Notes: generated by a model from the letters alone, not told the origin. A DNA stretch of 64,000 nt from Streptomyces rugosispiralis (GCF_024505145.1 NZ_JANIAA010000033.1:1-64000), one strand, 5' to 3'. Counted from the stretch's first letter, positions 42,176-51,147 are shown. A program made the numbers and translations.

Positions 42176-45100
42176 TCAGCCGCGGGCGATTGCGAAGACG
42201 TGGAGATCGGCGTTGTCGGGCAGGGTGACGGTCTTGATTGTTTTGCCTTCCGGCGCCCGGAACGCCTTCGTGGCGAAGATGTAGGCGTCCACCACATCCT
42301 TGTCGCCGCCGCTGATGTTGCGGTACGGGGTCCTGGCGACGGTCACGTTGCCGTACTGGACCGTTCCGCCGCCGCCTCCCACCGTCCAGTCGGTGAAGGA
42401 CAGGTCCGCCTCGTCCGAGCTGCCGTCCGTGTAGGTGACCTTGGCGGTGGCCTTCTGGTTGCCGTTGACGGCGCTGCCGATGAAGGACAGGGCGGTGGAG
42501 GCCGGAAGGGAGATGGTCTGGGCGGTGGCGGAGGCGTTGTCGGGGCGGGCGGACGGGGAGGCGGGCCAGGTGTAGTCCAGGCCCTGGGTGGTCCCCTTGG
42601 CGCCCGGCTCGAGGCCGGCCGCGGCGAGGGCCTGGCGGGAGTAGCTCCAGCCGCCGCCGTCGTAGTCGCCCTCGTCGTGCTCGCCGGCGTCCTCGGTCGC
42701 GCCGACGTTGTTGTACGCGGCGAGCAGCGAACCGGGGGCCGCCACGGTCAGCGTGATCGGCTGGACGACCTCGGTGCCCTCGCTGGTCACCGTCACCTTC
42801 GCGTCGTAGAACCCCTCGGCCGTGTCCTTCCCCGCGCGCAGCGAGATCTCCGCCGTGCCGTCCGGGCCCACCGTCCCGGAGGCGGGCGCGGCGGTGATCC
42901 CGTCGGGGGCGTCGGTGGTGAAGCGGACCTCGGGGCGGTCGCCCTCGCTGACCGGGACGGCGGCCACCCGCACGGTCAGGCTGTCGCCCGGGGCGAGCGT
43001 GCCCGTGGTGGGACCGACCCCGATCTGGTACGGCTGCTCGCCCTCGCGGAAGGAGGGCGGGGCGTCGGACGGGGCCGAGCCCCAGGCGCGGTCGGGGGCG
43101 TCGGAGAGGGTGTAGTCGAGCGTTCCGCCGTGCCGTACGAAGGACTCCGGCAGCCAGGGGCGGTCGCTCGCCCGCCCGTTCACCTTCAGCGCCTGGACGT
43201 ACGGCGCGCCGGGCGCGGCCTGCGGGGCGCGGATGGAGATGTCCCGGCCGCCGCGGTCGATCTCGATCCGCGGGAAGAGGGGCGAGGCCAGGACCAGTTC
43301 GGCGCGGGAGGGCACCTGCGGATACATGCCGAGGGCGGAGAAGACGTACCACGACGACATCTCGCCGAGGTCGTCGTTGCCGGGGATGCCGTCGGACTTC
43401 GTGGTCCACAACTGCCGCATCGCGGCGCGCACGGTCTCCTGTGTCTTGTACGGCTGCCCGGCGTAGGCGTAGAGGTAGGGGACGTTGATCGACGGCTCGT
43501 TGTCCAGCTCGGACTTCTCGCCGCCCTTGCCGGTGAGCGCCCAGCCCCCGTCGGCGTCGTGGAAGAAGGCGTCCAGACGCTTCACCGCGGCGTCCTTACC
43601 GCCCATGGCGGCGAAGAGACCCGCGGGGTTGTGCGGGACCATCCAGGTGTACTGGGCGCTGGTGCCCTCGACGAAGCCGTTGCCGGTGCCCGGGGTGAAG
43701 CCGGTGACCCAGCTGCCGTCGGCCTTACGGTTGGCGGCATAGCCGCCGGTCTCCGGGTCGGCGGCGGCGTTGAAGTTGTTCTGCCACCACTGGGCGCGGC
43801 GCGCGAAGGTCTCGGCGGTGTACTTACGGCCGGCGGCCCGTGCCAGCTGGGAGAGGGCGAAGTCCGCGCCGGACATCTCGAGCGTCTCGGCCGCGCCGCC
43901 CCAGGCGTTGGAGACGGACGGCATGTAGTGCAGCTTCAGGTACTTGTCCAGGGACGGCCGCTGACCGGCCGACATGATGGGCTTGCCCGCCGGGCTGAGG
44001 TCCTTCTCGGTCGGCTCGGTGGCCGCCTTGACGAGCGAGTCGAGCGCGGCGTCGAGGTCGAAGTCCGTGCCGCCGAAGGCCCGGATCCCGGCGAGGGCGG
44101 CGGCCGACGGGTCGCCGTTCATCACATGCGTCCCCGAGGCGCCCTGGAGCCAGCGGTCCCAGACGCCGCCGTTCTGCTGAGCGAGGTTCAGTAGCGACTG
44201 GGCGATGTCGGAGCCCTTGTCCGGCTCCAGCAGGGTGAGCAGTTGGAGCTGGGAGCGGTAGACGTCCCAGCCGGAGAAGGTGCCGTACTGGGCCCGGTGG
44301 CCCCGGCTCACCCGGTGCACCTCACCATCGCTGCCCCGGTAGCGGCCGTCGGTGTCGCTGATGACGTTGGGATGCAGCAGCGAGTGGTAGAGCGCGGAGT
44401 AGAAGGTGGTGCGGTCCGCGTCCGCGCCGCCGCCGACCCGGATGGCGGACAACTGCCGCCGCCAGGCGTCGTACGCGGCACTCCGCACCTGGTCGAAGCC
44501 GCGCCGCGGCGGGTTCTCGGCGGCGAGGTTGGCCCGCGCGCCCTGGTCGCTGACGTAGCTGATGCCGACCTTGACGCCCACCCGCCGGGTGCCCGGCGCG
44601 AATTGGAGATAGCCGCCGGAGCCCTTCCCGGCCGCCGGACGGCCGTCACCGCCGTAGCCGCCGGAGCCGCCCTCGGCGCTGGTGGTGCCGGGCCGCAGGG
44701 TGCCGTCCCGCCAGGTGCCCTGGGCGGAGAACGCGGTGTCGAACGTGGCGGTGAAGTGCAGCGTGTAGTAGCTGCGGCGTCCCTCGGGGTCGAGATAGCC
44801 GCAGAAGTTGCCGCTGGTGACCGAGCCGGAGACGGTGCGGTGCGCCGGGTCGATGGTGAGATCGGCGTCCGAGCTGCCGACCTCGGATGAGGAGGTGCGG
44901 ATCAGCAGGGAGGCGGTCTTGTCCGCGGGGTAGGTGAAGCGGGCCGAGCCGGTGCGGGCGGTGGCGGTCAGCTCGGCACCGGCGCCGGAGGCGAGGGAGA
45001 CCTTGTAGCGGCCGGGTTCTGCGGTCTCGTCGGAGTGGCTGAAGTCGGAGGCGTAGACCTGGTCCTTGGTGTCGGCGGCGGGTGAGGAGGTGACCTCGCC

Positions 45101-45457
45101 GACGTGGGGGAAGAAGGGGATGTCGCCCGCGCCGCCCGCACAGCCGGTGCCGGACATATGGGTGAGGCTGAAGCCGCGGACGCGGGTGGCGTCGTAGTGG
45201 TAGCCGCCGGGCGCGGCGGTCCGGGTGGCGTCGCCGCGGGTGTTCTCCGGGCTCCACGACAGCATGCCGAAGGGCGCGACGGCACCGGGGAAGGTGTTGC
45301 CGCCGGCCGAGCTGCCGATGAGCGGATCGACGTACGCCGCCGGGTCCTTGACCAGCGTCGGCGGCGGGGCGGCCGACGCGGGCGCGGTGGCCGCGGTGGC
45401 GAGGAGCCCCGCGGTAAGGGCCGCGGCCGCCAGGGCGGCCAGGGGTCTTGAGGGCAT
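42176..45457 (-). CDS. Secreted GH92 alpha-mannosidase with NEW3-like and C-terminal CBM domains
   Basis: 1093 aa from ATG 45457, where GGTGGGA precedes a Sec signal peptide (MPSRPLAALAAAALTAGLLA...ASA). The GH92 N-terminal domain begins with DPLIGSSAGGNTFPGAVAPFGMLSWSP; the catalytic part has GTFSGWDVYRSQLQLLTLLEP and the hallmark GNDDLGEMSSWYVFSALGMYPQVP. A NEW3-like beta-sandwich (GPTTGTLAPGDSLTVRVAAVPV...ITLTVAAPG) and a C-terminal carbohydrate-binding-like domain ending in LHVFAIARG follow. The domain layout differs from the other GH92, implying different mannoside targets. It is opposite in strand to the first but shares its operator. Confidence 0.92.
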   Translation of the reverse strand: MPSRPLAALAAAALTAGLLATAATAPASAAPPPTLVKDPAAYVDPLIGSSAGGNTFPGAVAPFGMLSWSPENTRGDATRTAAPGGYHYDATRVRGFSLTHMSGTGCAGGAGDIPFFPHVGEVTSSPAADTKDQVYASDFSHSDETAEPGRYKVSLASGAGAELTATARTGSARFTYPADKTASLLIRTSSSEVGSSDADLTIDPAHRTVSGSVTSGNFCGYLDPEGRRSYYTLHFTATFDTAFSAQGTWRDGTLRPGTTSAEGGSGGYGGDGRPAAGKGSGGYLQFAPGTRRVGVKVGISYVSDQGARANLAAENPPRRGFDQVRSAAYDAWRRQLSAIRVGGGADADRTTFYSALYHSLLHPNVISDTDGRYRGSDGEVHRVSRGHRAQYGTFSGWDVYRSQLQLLTLLEPDKGSDIAQSLLNLAQQNGGVWDRWLQGASGTHVMNGDPSAAALAGIRAFGGTDFDLDAALDSLVKAATEPTEKDLSPAGKPIMSAGQRPSLDKYLKLHYMPSVSNAWGGAAETLEMSGADFALSQLARAAGRKYTAETFARRAQWWQNNFNAAADPETGGYAANRKADGSWVTGFTPGTGNGFVEGTSAQYTWMVPHNPAGLFAAMGGKDAAVKRLDAFFHDADGGWALTGKGGEKSELDNEPSINVPYLYAYAGQPYKTQETVRAAMRQLWTTKSDGIPGNDDLGEMSSWYVFSALGMYPQVPSRAELVLASPLFPRIEIDRGGRDISIRAPQAAPGAPYVQALKVNGRASDRPWLPESFVRHGGTLDYTLSDAPDRAWGSAPSDAPPSFREGEQPYQIGVGPTTGTLAPGDSLTVRVAAVPVSEGDRPEVRFTTDAPDGITAAPASGTVGPDGTAEISLRAGKDTAEGFYDAKVTVTSEGTEVVQPITLTVAAPGSLLAAYNNVGATEDAGEHDEGDYDGGGWSYSRQALAAAGLEPGAKGTTQGLDYTWPASPSARPDNASATAQTISLPASTALSFIGSAVNGNQKATAKVTYTDGSSDEADLSFTDWTVGGGGGTVQYGNVTVARTPYRNISGGDKDVVDAYIFATKAFRAPEGKTIKTVTLPDNADLHVFAIARG

Positions 45458-45607
45458 TGCGGTCCCACCTTGTCGGGAAGGGCCGCGATCGCCGGGTCGA
45501 GCAAGCCGTGGGGACCGTACCGCACGGGGGCCGTCGGCCGTAAGGGTGCGGAGACGCTCTTGACAGGGACACCCGGTTGGCGGCGTACTGATCGTTACAG
45601 TCAGCCT

Positions 45608-45619
45608 GACAACGTTGTC
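45608..45619. promoter_or_regulatory. GH92 operator, copy 2
   Basis: GACAACGTTGTC, identical to 36417-36428, 151 bases upstream of the start of the second GH92 gene. On the minus strand its TTGTCA half could also serve as a -35 box. It lies 70 bases before the divergent GNAT gene, which could be affected as well. Confidence 0.72.
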
Positions 45620-45688
45620 GCGTTCGCCGGTCGAGCAAGCCGCTGCCGCGTACCGGCAATCGCTCATCGGACGCGCCATCATGGGCGC

Positions 45689-46570
45689 ATGATCCTCCGC
45701 CAGCTACGTGACACCGACGAGGACGCCGAGGCGGCATGGGAGGTGGTGGCCGCCGCGTTCGGGGACTCCGCCGCCCTCGCGGGCAAGGACGGATGGCCGC
45801 CGGGGTACGTGGCCGAGGTCCATGAGCGGCACCGCCACCTCGCCCGCACCGACCCGGGCGGCTGCTGGCTCGCCCTGGACGAGGCCGGGATGCCGCTCGG
45901 CGTGACGGTGTCGGCCCGGCGCGAGGGCACCTGGGGTCTTTCGATGTTCGCGGTGCTGCCGCGGGCCCAGCGGCAGGGCGTGGGCCGGGAGTTGCTGGCC
46001 GCGGCGCTGCTGTACGGACGGGGGTGTCTGCGCGGCATCATCTGCGGATCGGAGGACACGCGCGCGGCGAGCACCTACCGGCGCGCGGGGTTCGCGCTGC
46101 ACCCGGCGATGCGGCTGCGCGGCACGGTCGGCCCGGAGACCAAGGAGCGGCTGTCCCCGCCGGACGGCGCGGTGCACGAGGGCGTGGCCCGCCACCGGGA
46201 CCTGCTGGACTCGGTGGACCGCCGCATCAGGGGCGGCGCGCATGGCGCCGACCACGAACTGCTGCTCGCTCAGCGGCGGTTGCTGGTGGTGGACGACCTC
46301 GCGGGCAGCGGCTACTGCTACGTCGGCGAGGACGGCAAGGTCGAGATGCTGGCCGCGACCTCGCGGCGGCTGGCGAAGCGGCTGCTGACCGCCGCGCTGC
46401 TGTGCCTTCCGGAGGGCGCGGACGCGCGGGTCGCGGGGCTGACGGCCGAGCAGCAGTGGGCGGTGGACGTGGGGATCGAGGCCGGGCTCGAGCTGTCCAC
46501 GAGCGGCTATGTGTGTCTGCGGGGGATGCCGCCGCCGATGCCGTACATCCCTTCGGGGACGTTTCTCTGA
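45689..46570 (+). CDS. Tandem-GNAT acetyltransferase
   Basis: 293 aa from ATG 45689. The N-terminal GNAT domain (about 1-140) has the acetyl-CoA loop VLPRAQRQGVGRELLAAALLYGRG (R/Q-x-x-G-x-G/A). A weaker C-terminal GNAT-like half follows (LAGSGYCYVGEDGKVEMLAATSRRLAKRLLTAALLCLP). No signal peptide. It is divergent from the second GH92 gene. The acceptor substrate is unknown; a free-standing resistance or metabolite acetyltransferase is possible. Confidence 0.82.
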   Translation: MILRQLRDTDEDAEAAWEVVAAAFGDSAALAGKDGWPPGYVAEVHERHRHLARTDPGGCWLALDEAGMPLGVTVSARREGTWGLSMFAVLPRAQRQGVGRELLAAALLYGRGCLRGIICGSEDTRAASTYRRAGFALHPAMRLRGTVGPETKERLSPPDGAVHEGVARHRDLLDSVDRRIRGGAHGADHELLLAQRRLLVVDDLAGSGYCYVGEDGKVEMLAATSRRLAKRLLTAALLCLPEGADARVAGLTAEQQWAVDVGIEAGLELSTSGYVCLRGMPPPMPYIPSGTFL

Positions 46571-46580
46571 CCGCGGGGCG

Positions 46581-46687
46581 CACCTGGTACGCGGACGGGC
46601 GGCCCACCTGGTACGCGGACGGGCCGCACCCCCGCCGGGGGCGCGGCCCGTCGCCGCTGCCGTAAGGCGCTGTCGTAAGGCGCTGTC
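46581..46687. repeat. Two short tandem duplications
   Basis: CACCTGGTACGCGGACGGGC occurs at 46581-46600 and 46605-46624 (24-bp period). GTAAGGCGCTGTC occurs at 46662-46674 and 46675-46687. Both lie in the gap after the GNAT gene; no gene is evident there. Confidence 0.85.
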
Positions 46688-46712
46688 GTACATAGAGCGC
46701 CGTAAGCCGTGC

Positions 46713-47075
46713 TTACGTGCGGATCAGCGAGCGCAGCACGTACTGCCAGGTGCGGCCGTCGCGGGCCAGGTGGCGCACTGCGGCGGCCCAGCCGGGCGGG
46801 GTGTGCGATAAGCATCCGGTTCCGGTGCGTTCGATGAGCTTGCGCACGGCTGGGGTGGGGCCGGCCAGCAGCGGTTCCCCGCCTGCCGAGCGCAGGCGCA
46901 TGGCCTTGCGGACCAGGATCGCCAGGGTGTCGATGTTCAGCCGCTCCACCGCCGCGCTGTCGAGGTTCACGGTGGGGACGGTGGCGTGGCGGCAGATCAT
47001 GGCGGCCAGGCATTCGACCGTCTCCCAGGCCCCGTCGGGCAGCAGGATCAGGTGGTATTGCGCAGGTCGGGGCAC
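46713..47075 (-). CDS. STAS-like (anti-anti-sigma factor type) small protein
   Basis: 120 aa from GTG 47075. The pattern TVPTVNLDSAAVERLNIDTLAILVRKAMRLRSAGGEPLLAGPTPAVRKLIERTG follows STAS proteins (beta strand, S/N in the loop, long helix, then L.L..P.P.VR.L...TG), but the conserved Ser-Ser/Gly of the phosphorylation loop reads Leu-Asn-Ile-Asp. Regulation by phosphorylation is therefore doubtful. AAGGG is 11 bases upstream of the start, a weak site. No kinase or sigma factor neighbours. Confidence 0.6.
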   Translation of the reverse strand: MPRPAQYHLILLPDGAWETVECLAAMICRHATVPTVNLDSAAVERLNIDTLAILVRKAMRLRSAGGEPLLAGPTPAVRKLIERTGTGCLSHTPPGWAAAVRHLARDGRTWQYVLRSLIRT

Positions 47076-47339
47076 GGATATCGGGCCCTTTCGCGAATGG
47101 GCCTGGGCGCCCCGGGGCGGACGGCTCCGGTGGCGTGACGCGCTGACCGTGTCCGGCAGATACCCGCTGGCAGCGCCCCCGACCCTGCCGTCCGTGCGGA
47201 GTTCGTCCGCGCCGCCCGGTTGAGGGCGGTCCGCGCCCCGGGCGCAGCCGCTCCGGCCGGTTGCATCATGCCAGGCGGCGAAGGCGAACCAGCGCGGAGC
47301 GCCTGGTCGCCGCCCGGCACAGGACCAGCCTTTCAGGCT

Positions 47340-47612
47340 GACGACGGACCGGTCCCCGGTTGAGGGGGCGGGGACCGGCGTGACCGGCGGCAGATGGAAC
47401 AGGATCGCCCCGGCGACGAGGGAGGCGATCGCGTTGCCGGCGACCATCAGTTGATAGGCGGTGAGCGTGCTGAGCTGCACCACCCAGCCCGCCAGCACGG
47501 CACCGAGGGAGATGCCGAGGTTGGTCACCGCACGCAGATAGGCCCGGAACTCCTGCGGCCGGTCCCCTCCGTAGTGCCGGATGAGCGGGGAGCGGGCGGC
47601 TGTCCCGGCCGT
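47340..47612 (-). pseudogene. MFS transporter fragment
   Basis: About 90 residues, RSPLIRHYGGDRPQEFRAYLRAVTNLGISLGAVLAGWVVQLSTLTAYQLMVAGNAIASLVAGAILFHLPP, are the middle of an MFS protein (TM4-TM6 region). Both ends are lost. Frame then runs on as low-similarity Arg/Gly-rich sequence. The rest of 47076-47655 has no other gene. Confidence 0.7.
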
Positions 47613-47655
47613 CCGGCCGCCCGGCCGCCCCGGCCGCCCCGGCCGCCCCGGCTGA

Positions 47656-49731
47656 TCAGCCGATGGGCTCGGCCACGATGAGCTGGAACCGCTCGAAGGA
47701 CAGCTTCGCGGTGTTGTGCTGAGCAGTGGCAGTTCCGAGTGACTTGCCGGTGAACGGATCGGTCAGGCGGTACCGCGTGCGGCCCAGACCGCGCAGCTCG
47801 ACCGTCCCGTCCCACTGGTCGGCGTAGAAGGCGTAGTGGAGGGTCCGCTTCTTGGCCACGACATGCGCCTCGGGCTTGTCGAAGCCGATGTCGTACAGCT
47901 CACCGCGGTACTCGCCGGTGGACAGCATGTTCTTCTCGTACAGGGACACCCACTTGCGCCAGAGGACTTCCTTCTCCGGGGTGAGGTCGGTCGCCTTGTC
48001 CGGGGCTCCGGTTCCGGGGAGGGTGAACTTGGTCGACAGGACGGCTCCGACCCCGTAAGAGGACGCGAAGTCGTTCCCGCCGTCGCTCAGTTCGACGTGG
48101 TCGCCGGCGTAGCTGCTGCCCGCGCCCATCAGCGCCTTCATCGACTTGCCCTTGCTCCGGACCTGGTAGGAGGACTCCGGGTCCGAGCTGGGGTACTGGT
48201 CGACGTAGGGCAGGTTGTGGAAGGCGAAGGCGGTGCCGCAGGGGCAGAGCTCGACGAGGGCGTCGGGGTTCGCCTCGTGCGCGGCTTCGTGGATCGCCTT
48301 CCAGAACAGGGCCACGCCCTCGGTGGATTCCTCGGGGCGGGCGTGCCGGTGCTTCGGGTTGTAGCAGGGCGCGACGCTGTTGAGGTGCTGGCCGTCGATC
48401 TTGAGCCCCTCGTAACCCCAGTCGCCGATGAACCTCTTCGCCTGCTCGACGAAGTAGTCCACCGTCGGCTGGTAGGCCGGACAGAGGGTGTAGGCGTCCC
48501 ACCAGGTGACGTCCTGCTTGTTGCCGTCGCGGTCCAGCAGCAGCATGTCGGGCCGGTCCCGGAACAGGTTGCTGTCGGGGTCCGCCGCCAGCGGGGCCCA
48601 CCACAGGCGCGGCCGCAGACCGGCGTCCCGTATCTCCTTGGTGAAGGCCCGCATGTCCGCTTCGCCGCGCGGGAACTTCGCCGTGTTGATGTCCCAGTCG
48701 CCCTCGTTGGTCTGCCAGCCGTCGTCGAGCACGGCCCAGCGCAGACCGACCTCGTGCGCCTTCGGCAGCGCTCCGGTGATCTGCTCGATGGCGAAGTCGC
48801 GCTCGTAGCCCCAGGCACACCAGATGGGCTCGAAGGCCGAGGCGGGGACCTTGGGGGCGCGCTGGCCGATGTCGCTCATGTAGTCGCGGTACCGCTGGAG
48901 CGGCACGAAGTGGTCGCCCGGGAGGGCGGTCAGGAACGTGGTGTCGGTGCTGAGCCGACGGCCCGGCTTCAGGGTGCGGGCGGTGTCGTCCTGGATGGCG
49001 ATGCTCGCTCCGGCGTCCGTCTTGCGGACCGGCATGCGCAGGACCGTCGCCACGGGCTCGACATGTCCGACGGAGAGGCCCGCGCCCCGGCGCCAGACGG
49101 TCGCCAGCGGGGTGCCGCCGCCGTAGTCGGAGGAGTCCATCCCCAACGAGTTCTCCTGGACATAGCCGTCCTTCACCGGCATCACCCAGTCGCGGCGGTC
49201 CGTGTACGTGGTACCGGAGAAGGTGTAGAAGCCGCCGGGAGTCTCCAGGAGTTCGTGGGCTCCGTTGCGCCACCCGGTCACCTTCAGCGCGGTGGAGGAC
49301 CTGTTGGTGTAGGTCACCTTCATCACGATCATGCCGGTAAGACGCTCGAAGGAGGTCAGCACGACCGTCTTCTGTACGCCTTCCTTGGACGTGCCCTCGA
49401 TCGTCACCCGGACGCCCGCGCCGTGGCGGGGGTGCCGGGTGTCGCGGGTCCAGTGCCCGCGGTAGGCGAACGCCTCGATGGCCTTACCGCCCACCAGCAG
49501 GGCTTCGCCGGCGTCGAAGCGGGTGAGGTCGACGCCCTTAAGCGCCACCCGGCTGCGCAGTTGGTCGTCGAACTCCAGGGTGATGGAGGTGTCGCCGACT
49601 CCGACGAGGTCAGGATCCGAGTTCGGTGCGGCAGCCGCGGGTGAGGCGCCCATGGCCACGGCGGGGAAGGCGGCCAGGCCGGCACCCCCCAGCGCCACCT
49701 TCAGTACGCTTCGCCGGTTCATGTCCGTCAT
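47656..49731 (-). CDS. Tat-exported GH36-type alpha-galactosidase / alpha-N-acetylgalactosaminidase
   Basis: 691 aa. The twin-arginine leader MNRRSVLKVALGGAGLAAFPA ends near ASPAAAA. An N-terminal beta-supersandwich (about 40-270) precedes a TIM barrel (about 300-600) with EPIWCAWGYERDF, LRWAVLDDGWQTNEGDWD, the nucleophile motif YEGLKIDGQHLN (Asp) and ELCPCGTAFAFHNLPYVDQYPSSDP with the candidate acid/base Asp. A C-terminal beta domain ends in FERFQLIVAEPIG. ATG 49731 has AGAGGG six bases upstream. Its place beside agaS, kbaY and kbaZ favours release of terminal alpha-GalNAc or alpha-galactose; specificity is inferred from context only. Confidence 0.85.
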   Translation of the reverse strand: MTDMNRRSVLKVALGGAGLAAFPAVAMGASPAAAAPNSDPDLVGVGDTSITLEFDDQLRSRVALKGVDLTRFDAGEALLVGGKAIEAFAYRGHWTRDTRHPRHGAGVRVTIEGTSKEGVQKTVVLTSFERLTGMIVMKVTYTNRSSTALKVTGWRNGAHELLETPGGFYTFSGTTYTDRRDWVMPVKDGYVQENSLGMDSSDYGGGTPLATVWRRGAGLSVGHVEPVATVLRMPVRKTDAGASIAIQDDTARTLKPGRRLSTDTTFLTALPGDHFVPLQRYRDYMSDIGQRAPKVPASAFEPIWCAWGYERDFAIEQITGALPKAHEVGLRWAVLDDGWQTNEGDWDINTAKFPRGEADMRAFTKEIRDAGLRPRLWWAPLAADPDSNLFRDRPDMLLLDRDGNKQDVTWWDAYTLCPAYQPTVDYFVEQAKRFIGDWGYEGLKIDGQHLNSVAPCYNPKHRHARPEESTEGVALFWKAIHEAAHEANPDALVELCPCGTAFAFHNLPYVDQYPSSDPESSYQVRSKGKSMKALMGAGSSYAGDHVELSDGGNDFASSYGVGAVLSTKFTLPGTGAPDKATDLTPEKEVLWRKWVSLYEKNMLSTGEYRGELYDIGFDKPEAHVVAKKRTLHYAFYADQWDGTVELRGLGRTRYRLTDPFTGKSLGTATAQHNTAKLSFERFQLIVAEPIG

Positions 49732-50145
49732 GTCGAACCCTCTTTCGGTCGTGCGTGCCCGACTGGGGCAGCCGCCTTTTGTCCGTCGTTGTGGATCGTC
49801 AAAGTCGAGCCGCACGCTCGCGACGAAGCGACCGTCCGTAAGGCTGGTCGATGCCTGGTCTACTACCGGTTTTCGCAGTGGGTCGGCTGGGGTCGGGGGG
49901 CGGCGTATCGTCCGAACGGGTACCCCAGTGCGAGGTCGCCTCCGGCGGTAGCGGGCGGGCATCCTCGGTGAGCTGCGACAACGCTGCCTCGATCACCGGC
50001 GGGTGCCCGGGGCACGGCGAAACAGAAGGTCGCTCACGGGCGACTTCTTGATCATCGGGTGGCCTGCTTCGAGAACGTAAGCGGTATTCGAGTGGCATGT
50101 CAACGGGTGGGCCTCCTGGACGAGGGTTGGCGCCGTCGATCGGAT

Positions 50146-50162
50146 TGGTATGCTTCTGGTAT
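50146..50162. promoter_or_regulatory. GntR operator, copy 1 (autoregulatory)
   Basis: TGGTATGCTTCTGGTAT, the complement of ATACCAGAAGCATACCA, overlaps the gntR start codon. It differs at one position from the site before kbaZ. The rest of the 429-base gap (49732-50160) between the GH36 and gntR genes holds no gene. Confidence 0.75.
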
Positions 50163-50949
50163 GACAGATGCGAGAACGTCGATGCCCAGAGGCCTGTTCG
50201 GTGACGACGTCCTCCCGTTGTACGAGCGCACAGCCACGCAGTTGCTCGACGACCTGCGCGCCGCCGCCGCCCGCCCCGGTGACCGGCTGCCCTCCGAGCG
50301 GGCTCTGGTCGACCGGTACGCCGTGTCGCGCGTGACGCTGCGAGCGGCCCTCGCGCAATTGGAGTCGCGGGGCATCGTGCGGCCGTCGTCGTCGCGCGGG
50401 TGGTTCGTCGCCGAGCTCGGTCTGCCCCCCGAGGCGAAGATGACGTCCGCCTCGGCGACCCCGCAGGTCCAGGGGTTCGCCGACTATGCGCAGGTCAACG
50501 GTTTGACGGCGGTCGGCAAGGTGCTCTCCGCCACCGTTCGCCCGGCCACGGTGCCCGAGGCCGAGCAGCTCCGGATCGCTCCGGGCGCCGACCTCTTCGA
50601 CCTCCACCGACTGCGCTTCCTCGACGGTCTGCTCGTCGTGCTCGAGCACAACCGGCTTCCGTTGGCGGCCTGCCCTGCCCTGGCCGAGACCGACTTCAAT
50701 ACGGCCTCGCTCTACGCCACCCTGCGCGCCGCCGACCCGCCGCAGCTGCCCCGCATCGCCGACTATTCGGTCGAGGCCCGCCACCCGACGCCACGGGAGA
50801 TCGAGCTGTTCGAGATCGAGGAGACCATGCCGATGCTCGTCGCGACCCAGCTGACGTCGAACCAGGAATCACGCCCGATCGAACTGACCGTCCAGGTCTA
50901 TCGGGGGGACCGCTACCGGTTCCGGGCCTCCATCACCAACCAGACTTAA
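50161..50949 (+). CDS. GntR/HutC-family repressor of the aminogalactoside cluster
   Basis: 262 aa from ATG 50161. The wHTH at about 15-80 (LPLYERTATQLLDDLRAAAARPGDRLPSERALVDRYAVSRVTLRAALAQLESRGIVRPSSSRGWFV) is followed by a UTRA ligand domain (about 95-255: YAQVNGLTAVGKVLSATVRPATVPEAEQLRIAPGADLFDLHRLRFLDG). UTRA regulators of this kind (DasR, AgaR-like) bind phosphosugars. Located between the divergent glycosidase and the catabolic operon and flanked by two matching operators, it is the probable local repressor, sensing GalNAc-6-P or GalN-6-P by analogy. Confidence 0.9.
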   Translation: MTDARTSMPRGLFGDDVLPLYERTATQLLDDLRAAAARPGDRLPSERALVDRYAVSRVTLRAALAQLESRGIVRPSSSRGWFVAELGLPPEAKMTSASATPQVQGFADYAQVNGLTAVGKVLSATVRPATVPEAEQLRIAPGADLFDLHRLRFLDGLLVVLEHNRLPLAACPALAETDFNTASLYATLRAADPPQLPRIADYSVEARHPTPREIELFEIEETMPMLVATQLTSNQESRPIELTVQVYRGDRYRFRASITNQT

Positions 50950-51025
50950 ACGATCAGCAGCCGGACTTGGCCGATCACCAGCCGGACTTGGCCGATCGCC
51001 GCGGATCTGCCGGTCCGGCTGCGCA

Positions 51026-51042
51026 ATACCAGATGCATACCA
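51026..51042. promoter_or_regulatory. GntR operator, copy 2
   Basis: ATACCAGATGCATACCA matches the complement of the gntR site at 16 of 17 positions. It ends 11 bases upstream of the -35 box of the kbaZ promoter. Confidence 0.78.
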
Positions 51043-51053
51043 GAATAAGACTA

Positions 51054-51082
51054 TTGACGACCCCAAATAAGACCAGTACTGT
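51054..51082 (+). promoter_or_regulatory. Promoter of the kbaZ-agaS-kinase-permease-kbaY operon
   Basis: TTGACG (51054-51059) and TACTGT (51077-51082) with a 17-base spacer. AATAAGAC occurs at 51044-51051 and again at 51066-51073, 22 bases apart, on one face of the helix and spanning the -35. Confidence 0.7.
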
Positions 51083-51147
51083 CCGAAATGAGCCGCAGGC
51101 CATGACGGCACATTGGCTTGAGATACACGTTGAGTAAGGGGTTGGCA

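Noticed and set aside
47076..47528. Full-length 271-aa protein joining the MFS piece to the STAS-like domain
   Set aside because: The middle has no similarity to either family; a GTG at 47075 gives a domain-sized product.
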